DNA of 8,955 bases from Bacillota bacterium. GTDB lineage: Bacteria; Bacillota; Clostridia; Acetivibrionales; JAKOSZ01. The notes beneath the pieces were generated by a model. That model saw nothing but the letters and a program-made list of their open reading frames with translations, was not told the DNA's origin and did not search any database. A program made the translations under genes and the position numbers. Location of the stretch: the NCBI GenBank assembly GCA_029776555.1, contig JAKOSZ010000301.1, positions 1 to 8,955 on the forward strand. Reading direction: 5' to 3'. This document shows, one piece after another, positions 1 through 6,728 of the stretch (position 1 is its first letter; every line of letters starts with the position of its first letter).

Positions 1-788
1 ATTTCGCTTAAGGAAACGTTGGTTTCAACTTTGGCCAGTATTGCGGAAACCACCTCATTGAATTTACTGATGTAGTTTAAGTTGGCCTTCTGCCTGATCA
101 GCTCCCTGATGAACCTTTGCTGGGCCTCAATTCTCTTTAAGTCGGAACCGTCGTAGTACTTAAGTATTTCCTTTGTATACTGGTTGGGCTTCCTGAAACG
201 CATGAACATTTCAGCCTTTTCGCCGTCCATGTCATGGTAGCCTTTCTTAAGGTTTATATAGAGGTTCTGGGTCCTGTCTTCGTATTCCAAATCAACCGGA
301 ATGTAGAAATCCTTTACGCCTCCCAGTATATCCACCACCTCTCTGAACACCGACAGGTCCAGGTAGGCGTAGTAGTCTATATTTACCCTTAATAGCTTTT
401 CTACCGTATCCACGGCCAGCCTGGGGCCTATTTTCCTTGCGACGCCCAGAGGATAGGCGGCGTTTATTTTTTCCTGCCTTCCGTAAATGAAAACCTTCGT
501 ATCCCTGGGGATTGAAAGGATGCTTACCCTGGTAGTCTCAGGGTCGAAGTTGACCAGCATCATCGTATCTGTGTTGCCGCTTACCTTGTCTCCGCCGAGC
601 AGCAGAACATTTACCGGGTCAAGTTTCGGCACAAAGGGCTCAAAGGGGCTGTCTTCGCCTACGGGCAAAGAGCTGACGGAGCTGGGATTGTTTATAAAGC
701 TCAATATAAGCGTACCGGCCGCGAACAGGAAAAGCAGCACTATTGAACTGGTGGTAAACAAAAGTTTTTTTGCGTTCAACCCGATCAT
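1..788 (-). CDS. LCP (LytR-CpsA-Psr) family protein, C-terminus cut by window edge
   Basis: Only the first 262 codons are in the window. LCP proteins are membrane-anchored enzymes that act outside the cell and transfer lipid-linked anionic glycopolymers (teichoic acid or capsule type) onto peptidoglycan; that role is family knowledge. Seen here: a short cytoplasmic start, one transmembrane segment at about residues 10-32, a Pro/Ser-rich linker, then the LCP core. The core has VNVLLLGGD (59-67), NTDTMMLV (72-79), the hallmark SIPRDT (92-97) with R95/D96, KINAAY (107-112), and the Arg-rich DLKRIEAQQRFI (216-227) that binds the pyrophosphate in relatives. ATG at 788 is chosen because AGAGG (798-802) lies 9 nt upstream and a stop is in frame just above it. 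It has its own promoter (868-897). The exact polymer substrate cannot be told. Confidence 0.93.
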   Translation of the reverse strand, partial: MIGLNAKKLLFTTSSIVLLFLFAAGTLILSFINNPSSVSSLPVGEDSPFEPFVPKLDPVNVLLLGGDKVSGNTDTMMLVNFDPETTRVSILSIPRDTKVFIYGRQEKINAAYPLGVARKIGPRLAVDTVEKLLRVNIDYYAYLDLSVFREVVDILGGVKDFYIPVDLEYEDRTQNLYINLKKGYHDMDGEKAEMFMRFRKPNQYTKEILKYYDGSDLKRIEAQQRFIRELIRQKANLNYISKFNEVVSAILAKVETNVSLSE

Positions 789-810
789 TTCAGACAACCT
801 CTAATCCGCA

Positions 811-839
811 GCGCACAGGGGGACGGTTCCTCCGTGCGC
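811..839. repeat. GC-rich REP-like hairpin with GGGGACGGTTCC core
   Basis: Arms GCGCAC (811-816) and GTGCGC (834-839) enclose GGGGG/CCTCC with one bulged A and the loop ACGGTT. No T-run follows on either strand, so it is not an ordinary terminator. From memory, the core GGGGACGGTTCC recurs as a dispersed palindromic repeat in many Clostridia genomes. Only one copy is present here. It lies in the predicted 5' leader of the LCP gene, 9 nt above its Shine-Dalgarno sequence. Confidence 0.6.
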
Positions 840-867
840 CTTCATCCCAAACTGATTCACAGACATC

Positions 868-897
868 AGTATACAGCAGCCAAAAGACTCCTGTCAA
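868..897 (-). promoter_or_regulatory. Sigma-A-type promoter for the LCP gene
   Basis: On the minus strand, TTGACA (892-897, perfect consensus) and TATACT (868-873, 5 of 6) are 18 nt apart. The -35 box begins 2 nt after the recombinase stop codon (900-902). Transcription would start near 861, giving a leader of about 73 nt that contains the hairpin at 811-839. Confidence 0.7.
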
Positions 898-899
898 AT

Positions 900-1868
900 T
901 CAGCGGGGTTCCTTCCTGTCAATATCCAGGTTGGCCAGGGGGTTGCTTTCAACGGCCTTCCTTAGCTGCTGGCTGTCCACGTGGGTGTATATCTCGGTGG
1001 TGGAGATGCTTTCATGGCCCAGTATTTCCTGCAGGGCCCTTATGTCCACACTGCCGTAACGGTACATCAGGGTGGCGGCCGTATGCCTCAGCTTGTGGGT
1101 GGAATACCTCTCCGGGTCCAAGCCTGATTCTTTTATATACTTTTTGACGATATACTGGACGGTTTTGTTGCTTATTCGCTGCTTTCTCTCGCTTAAGAAA
1201 AGGGCATGCCTGTCAATAACGCCGTCCCTGGGACGGACCCTCAAATAGGCGTCAACGGCCTTCTTGCAGGCGTCGTTCAGGTATACGGTCCGCTCCTTGT
1301 TGCCTTTGCCAATAACTGTAAGAGTGTCGCCCCGGATGTGGTTGATGTTTATGTTAACCAGCTCGGAAAGCCTCAGGCCGCAGTTTAAGAAGAGCGTCAG
1401 TATGGCAAAGTCCCGTTCCTTGTTTTCACCCTTGACGGAGCTTAAGAGCCTGCGGCTTTCGTCCAGGTTGAGATACCTGGGCAGGCGCTTGTGGATCTTG
1501 GGGGACTCCAGTTCCGCCGCCGGGTTATAGTCCAGGAACTTGGCCTTGTTGGTCAGGTAATTAAAAAAAGACCTAAGGGAAGCGACTTTCCTTGCCCGGG
1601 AACTGGCGTTATTGTTCCTCTGGCGGCTTGTAAAGGACATGTAGGAGTAGAGGTCGCTTAAGGTCACGGTTTTTATATCGTCAACGGTCACGTCGGAAAT
1701 GTCGATGCTTTCGAAATCGGAGGCCCCGGAAGGGTTCCTGGAGTATTTAAGGTAGCGGAAAAAAAGGCGAAGGTCATAAAAATACTCCTTAACAGTATTT
1801 CTGGATTTGCCTTTAATGGTTTCCATATAGTTTAGGAAGTCAGCCAGTATCCGGGGCGCCTTTTCCAT
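900..1868 (-). CDS. Tyrosine recombinase, XerC/XerD-like
   Basis: This 322-aa protein is a site-specific recombinase that cuts and rejoins DNA through a phosphotyrosine. All catalytic residues are visible: R166 in GLRLSEL, K188 in IGKGNKER, H258 and R261 in HKLRHT, H285 in LGHESI and Y294 in EIYTH. Residues 1-125 form the SAM-like core-binding domain and 130-310 the catalytic domain. It is about 20 residues longer than a usual XerC/D, partly through extra sequence near residues 44-68. The ATG at 1868 is preferred over the TTG two codons upstream: AGGAG (1877-1881) is 8 nt from the ATG but only 2 nt from the TTG. No transposon ends, excisionase or phage genes adjoin it, so a chromosome-dimer-resolution type role is inferred. 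A phase-variation recombinase is the alternative. Confidence 0.93.
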   Translation of the reverse strand: MEKAPRILADFLNYMETIKGKSRNTVKEYFYDLRLFFRYLKYSRNPSGASDFESIDISDVTVDDIKTVTLSDLYSYMSFTSRQRNNNASSRARKVASLRSFFNYLTNKAKFLDYNPAAELESPKIHKRLPRYLNLDESRRLLSSVKGENKERDFAILTLFLNCGLRLSELVNININHIRGDTLTVIGKGNKERTVYLNDACKKAVDAYLRVRPRDGVIDRHALFLSERKQRISNKTVQYIVKKYIKESGLDPERYSTHKLRHTAATLMYRYGSVDIRALQEILGHESISTTEIYTHVDSQQLRKAVESNPLANLDIDRKEPR

Positions 1869-1915
1869 AAACAAAACTCCTGCGGGCCTGGTTATGGTTA
1901 ATCTTTCTAAAAGCT

Positions 1916-1944
1916 ATTTTAGCAGAAGCCACGGCAGGATTCAA
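1916..1944 (-). promoter_or_regulatory. Sigma-A-type promoter for the recombinase
   Basis: On the minus strand, TTGAAT (1939-1944) and TAAAAT (1916-1921) are separated by exactly 17 nt. Initiation would fall near 1909, giving a leader of about 40 nt before the ATG at 1868. Confidence 0.55.
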
Positions 1945-1961
1945 CGTTTCCACTGCTCTTG

Positions 1962-1989
1962 ATTGTACAAAATTTTTATTTTGTATAAT
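1962..1989. repeat. AT-rich 28-bp palindrome after dedA
   Basis: ATTGTACAAAAT (1962-1973) and ATTTTGTATAAT (1978-1989) are complementary over 12 bp with one G-T pair and a TTTT loop. It starts one base beyond the dedA stop codon. It could be a weak terminator for the gntR-dedA operon, or a protein-binding site upstream of the recombinase promoter. Its low GC content and lack of a T-tail on the minus strand make the terminator reading uncertain. Confidence 0.5.
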
Positions 1990-1990
1990 G

Positions 1991-2629
1991 TTATTTATTT
2001 CTGGCCGACCTCCCCTTTCCCCATGTGAGCCTGAAGGCCAGGTATAAAAGGCCCGACAGCAATAAGGCCCCCGCTGCTACCCTGTTGTATGTCTTGAAAA
2101 AGGACATTATCCTGTCCATGTTGTCTCCCAAAAACCTTCCCAGGAAAACCACAGCCGTGTTGTGTATCAGCGTGGACATGAGAACGCTTAAAATCAACGC
2201 CCTGTGCTTCATCCTGAACATCCCCGCCAAAAGCAGAAGCAGCGCGTTTACTCCCGGGACAAACTTGCTTATAAAGACAGCGTATGCCCCGTATTTTTGA
2301 AAGAGCCTTTCGGCCCTTTCCCTGTGCTTTACTTTTATAAACCTTTTTATAAAGGCGTAATCCAGCACCTTCCGGCCTTTGGCATAGCCGAAGCAGTATA
2401 CCGTAAGGGCCCCGGTCATGGTGCCGGCATAGGCCGTGGCCAGGATGGGCAAAAGGCCATAATTTTCAATGCCCATAACCGTAATATAGCCCTGAAAGAC
2501 CAGTACCACGTCGGCGGGATACGGAGGAAACAAGAACTGCATTACATTGGACATAAAAAAAATAAAATAAGCAAGAAACAGGTTGTTTTCCAAAAACCTG
2601 TCGATAAGTTCCAGCACCAGTTTTTCCAT
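1991..2629 (-). CDS. DedA/VTT-domain (SNARE-associated) membrane protein
   Basis: This 212-aa polytopic inner-membrane protein belongs to the DedA superfamily, whose better-studied members move lipids such as undecaprenyl phosphate or phosphatidylethanolamine across the membrane. Visible marks are the re-entrant FPPYPADVVLVFQGY segment (34-48), the glycine-spaced stretch at G69-G85, the family motif KFVPGVNALLLLLAG (122-136; usually R/K-F-x-P-G) and a basic C-terminus. Hydrophobic segments lie near 16-33, 59-80, 115-137, 143-162 and 185-203. ATG 2629 has GGGGAG (2636-2641) 6 nt upstream. Only 18 nt separate it from the end of the gntR gene, so the two are probably co-transcribed. The transported lipid cannot be read from the sequence. 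Confidence 0.9.
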   Translation of the reverse strand: MEKLVLELIDRFLENNLFLAYFIFFMSNVMQFLFPPYPADVVLVFQGYITVMGIENYGLLPILATAYAGTMTGALTVYCFGYAKGRKVLDYAFIKRFIKVKHRERAERLFQKYGAYAVFISKFVPGVNALLLLLAGMFRMKHRALILSVLMSTLIHNTAVVFLGRFLGDNMDRIMSFFKTYNRVAAGALLLSGLLYLAFRLTWGKGRSARNK

Positions 2630-2647
2630 TGCTCTCTCCCCGGCAGA

Positions 2648-3385
2648 CTACTTGGCGTTCTCAAAGAAGAGCTTGCACATGTCGGCCCTGTAATTTGAAA
2701 TCACATACTCCACAATCTGCCCGCTTTTTGAATAGAACACGCTCTCAATTTTTATCACCGGCTGCCCCGGCTGTACATTCAGGTACTGGGAGAGCTCCTG
2801 CCCTAAATTAATTATTTCCAAAGAACTCCTGGTTTTTGCGGGAAGAAGAGGATATTTCCCTCTCATTATTTCAAAAGAGGACTTTTTTTCTCTAATGTCG
2901 TTGGCTATGTTGGGGAAAAGAGCAACGGGTATATAAGACGTGTTGACAGCAATTACGTCGTCCCTGTTTTTGGTCACATATGTAGTTTTGGTGAATTCCA
3001 GCACCCTGTCGCCGGGCTGCCCGAATATTTCGTTCAAAGCCCCCTCACTGGCGCTGCTCACGACCTTTATGTCCACGATTTCCCTCTCCCCTGGCACCTG
3101 GCTGTCCAGGATGGAGTCGGCGAAACCGGTATAGTTTTTTATGTCTATCCTTACCTTGGCCCTTGAGACAAAAGTCCCCTTCCCTTTTTCCTTATAAAGG
3201 TAACCGCTGTTGGTCAGTTCGCTGATGGCCTGTCTTACGGTGGGCCTGCTTATGTTGTACATCTCGGAAAGTTCTTGCTCCGACGGGATTTTAGACTCCG
3301 GCGCATATTCGCCGCTTTCGATTTTTTCTATGATAATTTTCTTTAGTTGACAGTAAAGGGGTACATCACTATACTTGTTAATCAT
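2648..3385 (-). CDS. GntR family (HutC subfamily) transcriptional regulator with UTRA domain
   Basis: This 245-aa DNA-binding regulator has an N-terminal winged helix (about 6-74). The helix-turn-helix reads PSEQELSEMYNISRPTVRQ (34-52), with the wing near KGKGTFVS (67-74). A UTRA ligand-sensing domain follows (about 90-240), as in HutC, NagR and PhnF. In this subfamily a small metabolite bound by UTRA releases DNA; the ligand here is unknown. The ATG at 3385 is preferred to the ATG two codons upstream: AGAGGG (3392-3397) touches the upstream codon but is 6 nt from this one. It leads a likely two-gene operon with dedA and probably represses itself, as spaced repeats overlap its promoter. Regulation of the downstream membrane protein is inferred. 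Confidence 0.92.
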   Translation of the reverse strand: MINKYSDVPLYCQLKKIIIEKIESGEYAPESKIPSEQELSEMYNISRPTVRQAISELTNSGYLYKEKGKGTFVSRAKVRIDIKNYTGFADSILDSQVPGEREIVDIKVVSSASEGALNEIFGQPGDRVLEFTKTTYVTKNRDDVIAVNTSYIPVALFPNIANDIREKKSSFEIMRGKYPLLPAKTRSSLEIINLGQELSQYLNVQPGQPVIKIESVFYSKSGQIVEYVISNYRADMCKLFFENAK

Positions 3386-3424
3386 ACGCATCCCTCTGAA
3401 CTAAATTAGAACTTCATGACATTT

Positions 3425-3470
3425 TAACATCATAACTAATTCTACAACATAATAGTACAACATTCAACAT
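3425..3470 (-). promoter_or_regulatory. gntR-dedA promoter with spaced ATGTTG repeats
   Basis: On the minus strand, TTGAAT (3462-3467) and TAGAAT (3439-3444) are 17 nt apart. ATGTTG is found at 3465-3470, 3458-3463 and 3445-3450, with the related ATGTTA at 3425-3430. The longer ATGTTGTA occurs twice, 13 bp apart (3456-3463 and 3443-3450). The repeats cover the -35 box and the spacer, where a repressor would act. The promoter is well supported; the operator role is inferred. Confidence 0.55.
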
Positions 3471-3485
3471 TTAATTTTAACCGGT

Positions 3486-3526
3486 GACAGCCTTCCCCTC
3501 CCCTTCCCCGGGAAAGGGGACCTGTC
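3486..3526 (-). terminator. GC-rich stem-loop after purB, possible terminator
   Basis: Just past the purB stop, CCCCTT and AAGGGG with further C/G pairing make a strong hairpin (3500-3519). An outer GACAG/CTGTC pair brackets 3486-3526. No clear U-tract follows, only a TTAAAATT stretch beyond 3482, so termination may be imperfect or factor-assisted. Confidence 0.45.
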
Positions 3527-3530
3527 GTTA

Positions 3531-4958
3531 TTACACCCGGAGTTCCGATTCCACGTCAATGGATTGGCTCATGTCTATGACAGGTTTTACATGCTCTGCG
3601 ATAAAATCTTCCACCTGTTCCGGAGCCCGGCCGATGAAATTTTTCGGGTCCAGTATCTCGTTTATTTCTTCAAGGCTGAGCTTAAAAGCCTTATCGGAGG
3701 CAATCCTCACTATAAGGTCATTTTCCTTTCCTTCCATCTTCACAGCCCTGCCCGCCTCCATGGAGTGGACCCTTATCCTCTCATGGAGGGCCTGCCTGTC
3801 GCCTCCGCGCTTCACGGCCTCCATGAGTATGGCTTCCGTGGCCATGAAGGGAAGCTCTTCCGCCAGGTGCTTTTCTATCACTTTGGGATACACCTGCAAG
3901 CCCCCCGCCACGTTGATATAGATGTTTAAAATGGCGTCCACCGCCAGGAAGCCTTCGGGTATGCTTATTCTCTTATTGGCCGAGTCGTCCAGGGTCCGTT
4001 CCAGCCACTGGCTAGAAGCGGTAATGACGGGATTTAAGGCGTTTACTGTGACATAGCGGGCAAGGGAGGCCATCCTTTCACACCTCATGGGATTCCTCTT
4101 GTATGGCATTGCCGAAGAACCGATCTGCTTTTCTTCAAAGGGCTCCTCCACTTCCTTAAGGTTTTGCAAAAGCCTTATGTCGCCGCTGAACTTGTAAGCG
4201 CTTTGGGCTATGGAGCTTAAGACACCCATGACCCTGCTGTCCAGCTTCCTGGGGTAAGTCTGCCCGGTCACAGGGAAGGTGCGCTCAAAGCCCATCTTTT
4301 TTGCCACCAGCTCATCCAGCCTTTTAACCTTCCCATGGTCGCCGTCAAAGAGGGTCAGAAAGCTGGCCTGGGTTCCGGTGGCGCCCTTTGAACCCAGAAG
4401 CTTCATACCCTTAAGCACATGGTCCAGGTCTTCCAGGTCCATCAGCAGGTCCTGGATCCAGAGACAGGCCCTCTTCCCCACCGTTACCGGCTGCGCCGCC
4501 TGGAAGTGGGTAAAGCCCAGGGTGGGAAGGTCTTTGTACTTTAAGGCAAAGTCCGAAAGCTCTTTAATAACCGTCAGCAGCTTTGAGCGAATGAGCTTCA
4601 AGGCTTCGGCCATGATGATTATGTCCGTATTGTCTCCCACATAGCAGGAGGTGGCCCCCAGGTGGATTATGCCCCTGGCTTTCGGGCACTGTTCCCCGTA
4701 AGCGTAGACATGGGCCATCACGTCATGCCTTAACTCCTTCTCCTTTTCCTCTGCCGCATGGTAGTTTATTTTGTCCTTGAACCTTTTAAGCTCATCTATC
4801 TGCTCTTCGGATATGTTCAAACCCAGCTCCCTTTCCGCCTCCGCCAGGGCAATCCAGAGCCTTCTCCAGGTTTTGAACTTCTTTTCGGGCGAAAAGAGGT
4901 ACTGCATTTCACGGCTGGCATAGCGGGTGTTAAACGGGCTTTCGTAGATGTTTTTCAA
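3531..4958 (-). CDS. purB: Adenylosuccinate lyase
   Basis: This 475-aa member of the fumarase/aspartase superfamily is a cytoplasmic homotetramer in relatives. It splits SAICAR to AICAR and adenylosuccinate to AMP, releasing fumarate, in purine synthesis. Visible marks are RHDVMAH (77-83), GATSCYVGDNTD (101-112), the THFQAAQPVT loop with H151, and the signature SSAMPYKRNP (281-290) carrying the catalytic serine. The length fits the 475-residue class. The start is TTG at 4958: GGAGG (4968-4972) is 9 nt upstream, and the protein then begins MKNIYESPFNTRYAS as in relatives. The GTG at 4976 would place the ribosome site inside the gene. It is a single-gene unit with its own promoter; no other pur genes are near. 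Confidence 0.97.
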   Translation of the reverse strand: MKNIYESPFNTRYASREMQYLFSPEKKFKTWRRLWIALAEAERELGLNISEEQIDELKRFKDKINYHAAEEKEKELRHDVMAHVYAYGEQCPKARGIIHLGATSCYVGDNTDIIIMAEALKLIRSKLLTVIKELSDFALKYKDLPTLGFTHFQAAQPVTVGKRACLWIQDLLMDLEDLDHVLKGMKLLGSKGATGTQASFLTLFDGDHGKVKRLDELVAKKMGFERTFPVTGQTYPRKLDSRVMGVLSSIAQSAYKFSGDIRLLQNLKEVEEPFEEKQIGSSAMPYKRNPMRCERMASLARYVTVNALNPVITASSQWLERTLDDSANKRISIPEGFLAVDAILNIYINVAGGLQVYPKVIEKHLAEELPFMATEAILMEAVKRGGDRQALHERIRVHSMEAGRAVKMEGKENDLIVRIASDKAFKLSLEEINEILDPKNFIGRAPEQVEDFIAEHVKPVIDMSQSIDVESELRV

Positions 4959-4967
4959 AGCTTTCGA

Positions 4968-4972
4968 CCTCC
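4968..4972 (-). promoter_or_regulatory. purB ribosome binding site deciding a TTG start
   Basis: GGAGG on the minus strand is 9 nt before TTG 4958. It excludes the in-frame GTG at 4976, which lies upstream of it. Confidence 0.8.
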
Positions 4973-4994
4973 ACACTTAAGTTTACCAGGTTAT

Positions 4995-5023
4995 ATTATA
5001 TATTTATTTTGGCCTTGAATCCA
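4995..5023 (-). promoter_or_regulatory. Likely purB promoter
   Basis: A perfect TATAAT -10 box (4995-5000 on the minus strand) lies in an AT-rich patch, with a weak -35 candidate TGGATT (5018-5023) 17 nt away. The start would be near 4988, about 30 nt before the purB start codon. This leaves no room for a purine riboswitch. Confidence 0.5.
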
Positions 5024-5080
5024 TATGAGAAGGACTGCCTTCCCCTGTGCCGGCCGGCGCGGCTTAAGCCTAATCGGCGC

Positions 5081-5110
5081 AATAAAAGGCGGGACTTAAA
5101 AAAGCCCCGC
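5081..5110 (-). terminator. Intrinsic terminator of the aminotransferase gene
   Basis: On the minus strand GCGGGGCTT pairs with AAGTCCCGC (9 bp, one G-U) around a TTTT loop and is followed by CTTTTATT. It ends the minus-strand transcript about 67 nt past the stop codon at 5177. The plus strand lacks a U-tail after the hairpin. Confidence 0.8.
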
Positions 5111-5131
5111 AAAACATTTATGAATATGAGA

Positions 5132-5170
5132 CCGGCCCGGAAGGGAGAAAGCCTCTGCCCTTCCCACCGG
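5132..5170. other. Second stem-loop between aminotransferase stop and terminator
   Basis: GGAAGGG (5139-5145) pairs with CCCTTCC (5158-5164), with outer CCGG/CCGG (5132-5135, 5167-5170) and a 12-nt loop. It begins 7 nt past the aminotransferase stop and has no U-tail. It may protect the mRNA 3' end. Confidence 0.4.
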
Positions 5171-5176
5171 CTGCCT

Positions 5177-6451
5177 TTAGTTGTCTTTTAAAAGCCTTTC
5201 TACGGACGCCATGCGGACGCACAAGCAGAACAGCTCCATGGCCGTCTTCAGCTCATCCGGGGGAGGCATGGAAGGCGCCAGGCGGATATTCCTGTCCCTG
5301 GGGTCCTTGCCGTAGGGATAGGTGGCCCCGGGTTCGCAAAGGGTTACACCGGCCTCCTTTGCCAGCTGAACAATACGGCTGGCGCATCCGTCCATGGAGT
5401 AGAAGCTTATAAAGTACCCTCCTTTGGGCTTGGTCCAGCTGGCAATCCCCAGCTCTCCCAGCTCCTTTTCCAGCGTGTCTAAAACCAGCCGGAACTTGGG
5501 CCTCAGTATGGCCGCGTGCTTTTTCATAAGCTCTTTCACGTTGTCCACGCTCTTTAAAAAGCGTACGTGCCTCAGCTGGTTCATCTTATCGGGACATATG
5601 GTCTGCCTGGAAATAAGCTTAACCATGCGCTTAATATTGGCGGCACTGCTGGCCAGCGCCGCAATACCCGCCCCGGGGAATGTTATTTTGGAGGTGGAGC
5701 TGAATATATACACCCTGTCGGGGTTTCCCACATCCTTGCAAGCCTTAAGTATGTTCTTAAGAGGAACCTCTTCGTCGGTCAGATGGTGGATGAAATAGGC
5801 GTTGTCCCAGAAAATTCTGAAGTCGGGAGCCTTGGTTTTCATGGAGGCAAGGCGCCAAACCACCTGGTCCGAGTATGTTATCCCGTCCGGGTTGCTGTAC
5901 TTAGGAACGCACCAGATGCCCTTTACCGCTTCATCCTCGGCGCATAAGCGCTCCACGGCGTCCATGTCGGGGCCGTCTTCCTTCATATCCACGACAATCA
6001 TCTCTATCCCAAGAAGCTCACAGATGGCAAAATGCCGGTCATAACCGGGGCTGGGACAGATGAACCTGACTTTGGGCAAGCGTCCCCAGGGTTCACAGCC
6101 GTCACAAACCCCGAACAGCATAGCCCTGACAAGGGTGTCGTGCATCAGGTTGAGACTTGAGTTGCCGCCCACAATGACTTCATCGGGGCTCACTTCCAAG
6201 AGCCGGGCAAACAGCTCCCTGGCTTCGGGAATCCCTTCCACAACGCCGTAGTTGCGGCAGTCGACGCCCTTTTCCGTCAGATACTGCCTGTCATCCAGCA
6301 TGCCCATGGAAAGGTCAAGCTGCTCCCGGCAGGGCCTCCCCCTTGACATGTCAAGCTTTAAGTCTCGCGCCTTAAACTCTTTGTATTTCTCTTCCAAAGC
6401 GCTCAGCTCATTCTTAAGCTCTTCTTTCCCTAGCGATAACAAAGATTTCAT
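5177..6451 (-). CDS. PLP-dependent class I aminotransferase, MocR-like/AspT type
   Basis: This 424-aa pyridoxal-phosphate enzyme moves an amino group between an amino acid and a 2-oxo acid. It resembles the divergent aspartate aminotransferase group (Pfam Aminotran_MocR; Corynebacterium AspT), here without a GntR domain. Marks are SRGRP (36-40), NYGVVEGIPEARELFA (67-82), GGNSSLNLMHD (95-105) at the phosphate site, NPDG (187-190), FWDNAYF (214-220) with the ring-binding D216 and Y219, the Schiff-base lysine K255 in SSTSKITFPGAG, and a C-terminal NIRLAPS carrying the carboxylate-binding arginine. ATG 6451 is chosen because AGGGGG (6459-6464) lies 7 nt upstream; the TTG two codons earlier sits against it. 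It is a single-gene unit. Aspartate is the likely substrate, by family analogy only. Confidence 0.9.
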   Translation of the reverse strand: MKSLLSLGKEELKNELSALEEKYKEFKARDLKLDMSRGRPCREQLDLSMGMLDDRQYLTEKGVDCRNYGVVEGIPEARELFARLLEVSPDEVIVGGNSSLNLMHDTLVRAMLFGVCDGCEPWGRLPKVRFICPSPGYDRHFAICELLGIEMIVVDMKEDGPDMDAVERLCAEDEAVKGIWCVPKYSNPDGITYSDQVVWRLASMKTKAPDFRIFWDNAYFIHHLTDEEVPLKNILKACKDVGNPDRVYIFSSTSKITFPGAGIAALASSAANIKRMVKLISRQTICPDKMNQLRHVRFLKSVDNVKELMKKHAAILRPKFRLVLDTLEKELGELGIASWTKPKGGYFISFYSMDGCASRIVQLAKEAGVTLCEPGATYPYGKDPRDRNIRLAPSMPPPDELKTAMELFCLCVRMASVERLLKDN

Positions 6452-6518
6452 ATACAAGCCCCCTGTCGTCTGCCTGTTATGTGGGATACAGGTACTTCTA
6501 CTGCCTGCAATGACATTT

Positions 6519-6547
6519 ATTCTAATACATAATATTCAATTTTGCAA
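6519..6547 (-). promoter_or_regulatory. Sigma-A-type promoter of the aminotransferase
   Basis: On the minus strand, TTGCAA (6542-6547) and TAGAAT (6519-6524) are 17 nt apart. Transcription from about 6512 gives a leader of about 60 nt. No T-box or riboswitch hallmarks were seen in that leader. Confidence 0.6.
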
Positions 6548-6580
6548 CTTTTTTATAGAAAAATGCAAAAATTCTATTTT

Positions 6581-6592
6581 AAAAGGCCTTTT
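6581..6592. repeat. Perfect 12-bp palindrome AAAAGGCCTTTT
   Basis: A self-complementary 12-mer lies 34 bp upstream of the aminotransferase -35 box. It could be an operator, but a single AT-flanked palindrome is weak evidence. The rest of 6593-6699 shows nothing further beyond short AT-rich inverted repeats. Confidence 0.3.
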
Positions 6593-6699
6593 GGAGAGTC
6601 AGAGCCTATCTAAATGCAGGATTGTTTAATATTAATTTCAATTCCCGGCTTTTTCCCCCTGCGTTGAAAAGCCTCCATTCAATAAATTTCCTCGGTTAA

Positions 6700-6726
6700 T
6701 TGAAAAAATACCGGCCAAAATAATAT
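6700..6726 (+). promoter_or_regulatory. Candidate plus-strand promoter for the structured RNA
   Basis: TTGAAA (6700-6705) and TAATAT (6721-6726) are 15 nt apart, shorter than the ideal 17. Initiation about 6 nt later would start the RNA at GGG (6732-6734), the 5' arm of the closing helix. Its position is right for a transcript beginning at the helix, but the boxes alone are mediocre. Confidence 0.35.
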
Positions 6727-6728
6727 CG

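Noticed and set aside
1963..1989. Plus-strand promoter TTGTAC/TATAAT within the palindrome
   Set aside because: The 15-nt spacing is short, the boxes follow from palindrome symmetry, and no plus-strand gene lies downstream.
2204..2698. A 164-codon plus-strand frame opposite dedA and gntR
   Set aside because: It is a shadow of two well-supported minus-strand genes and resembles no known protein.
4977..5176. Purine riboswitch upstream of purB
   Set aside because: The inferred leader is only about 30 nt, and no purine aptamer pattern was found in the gap.
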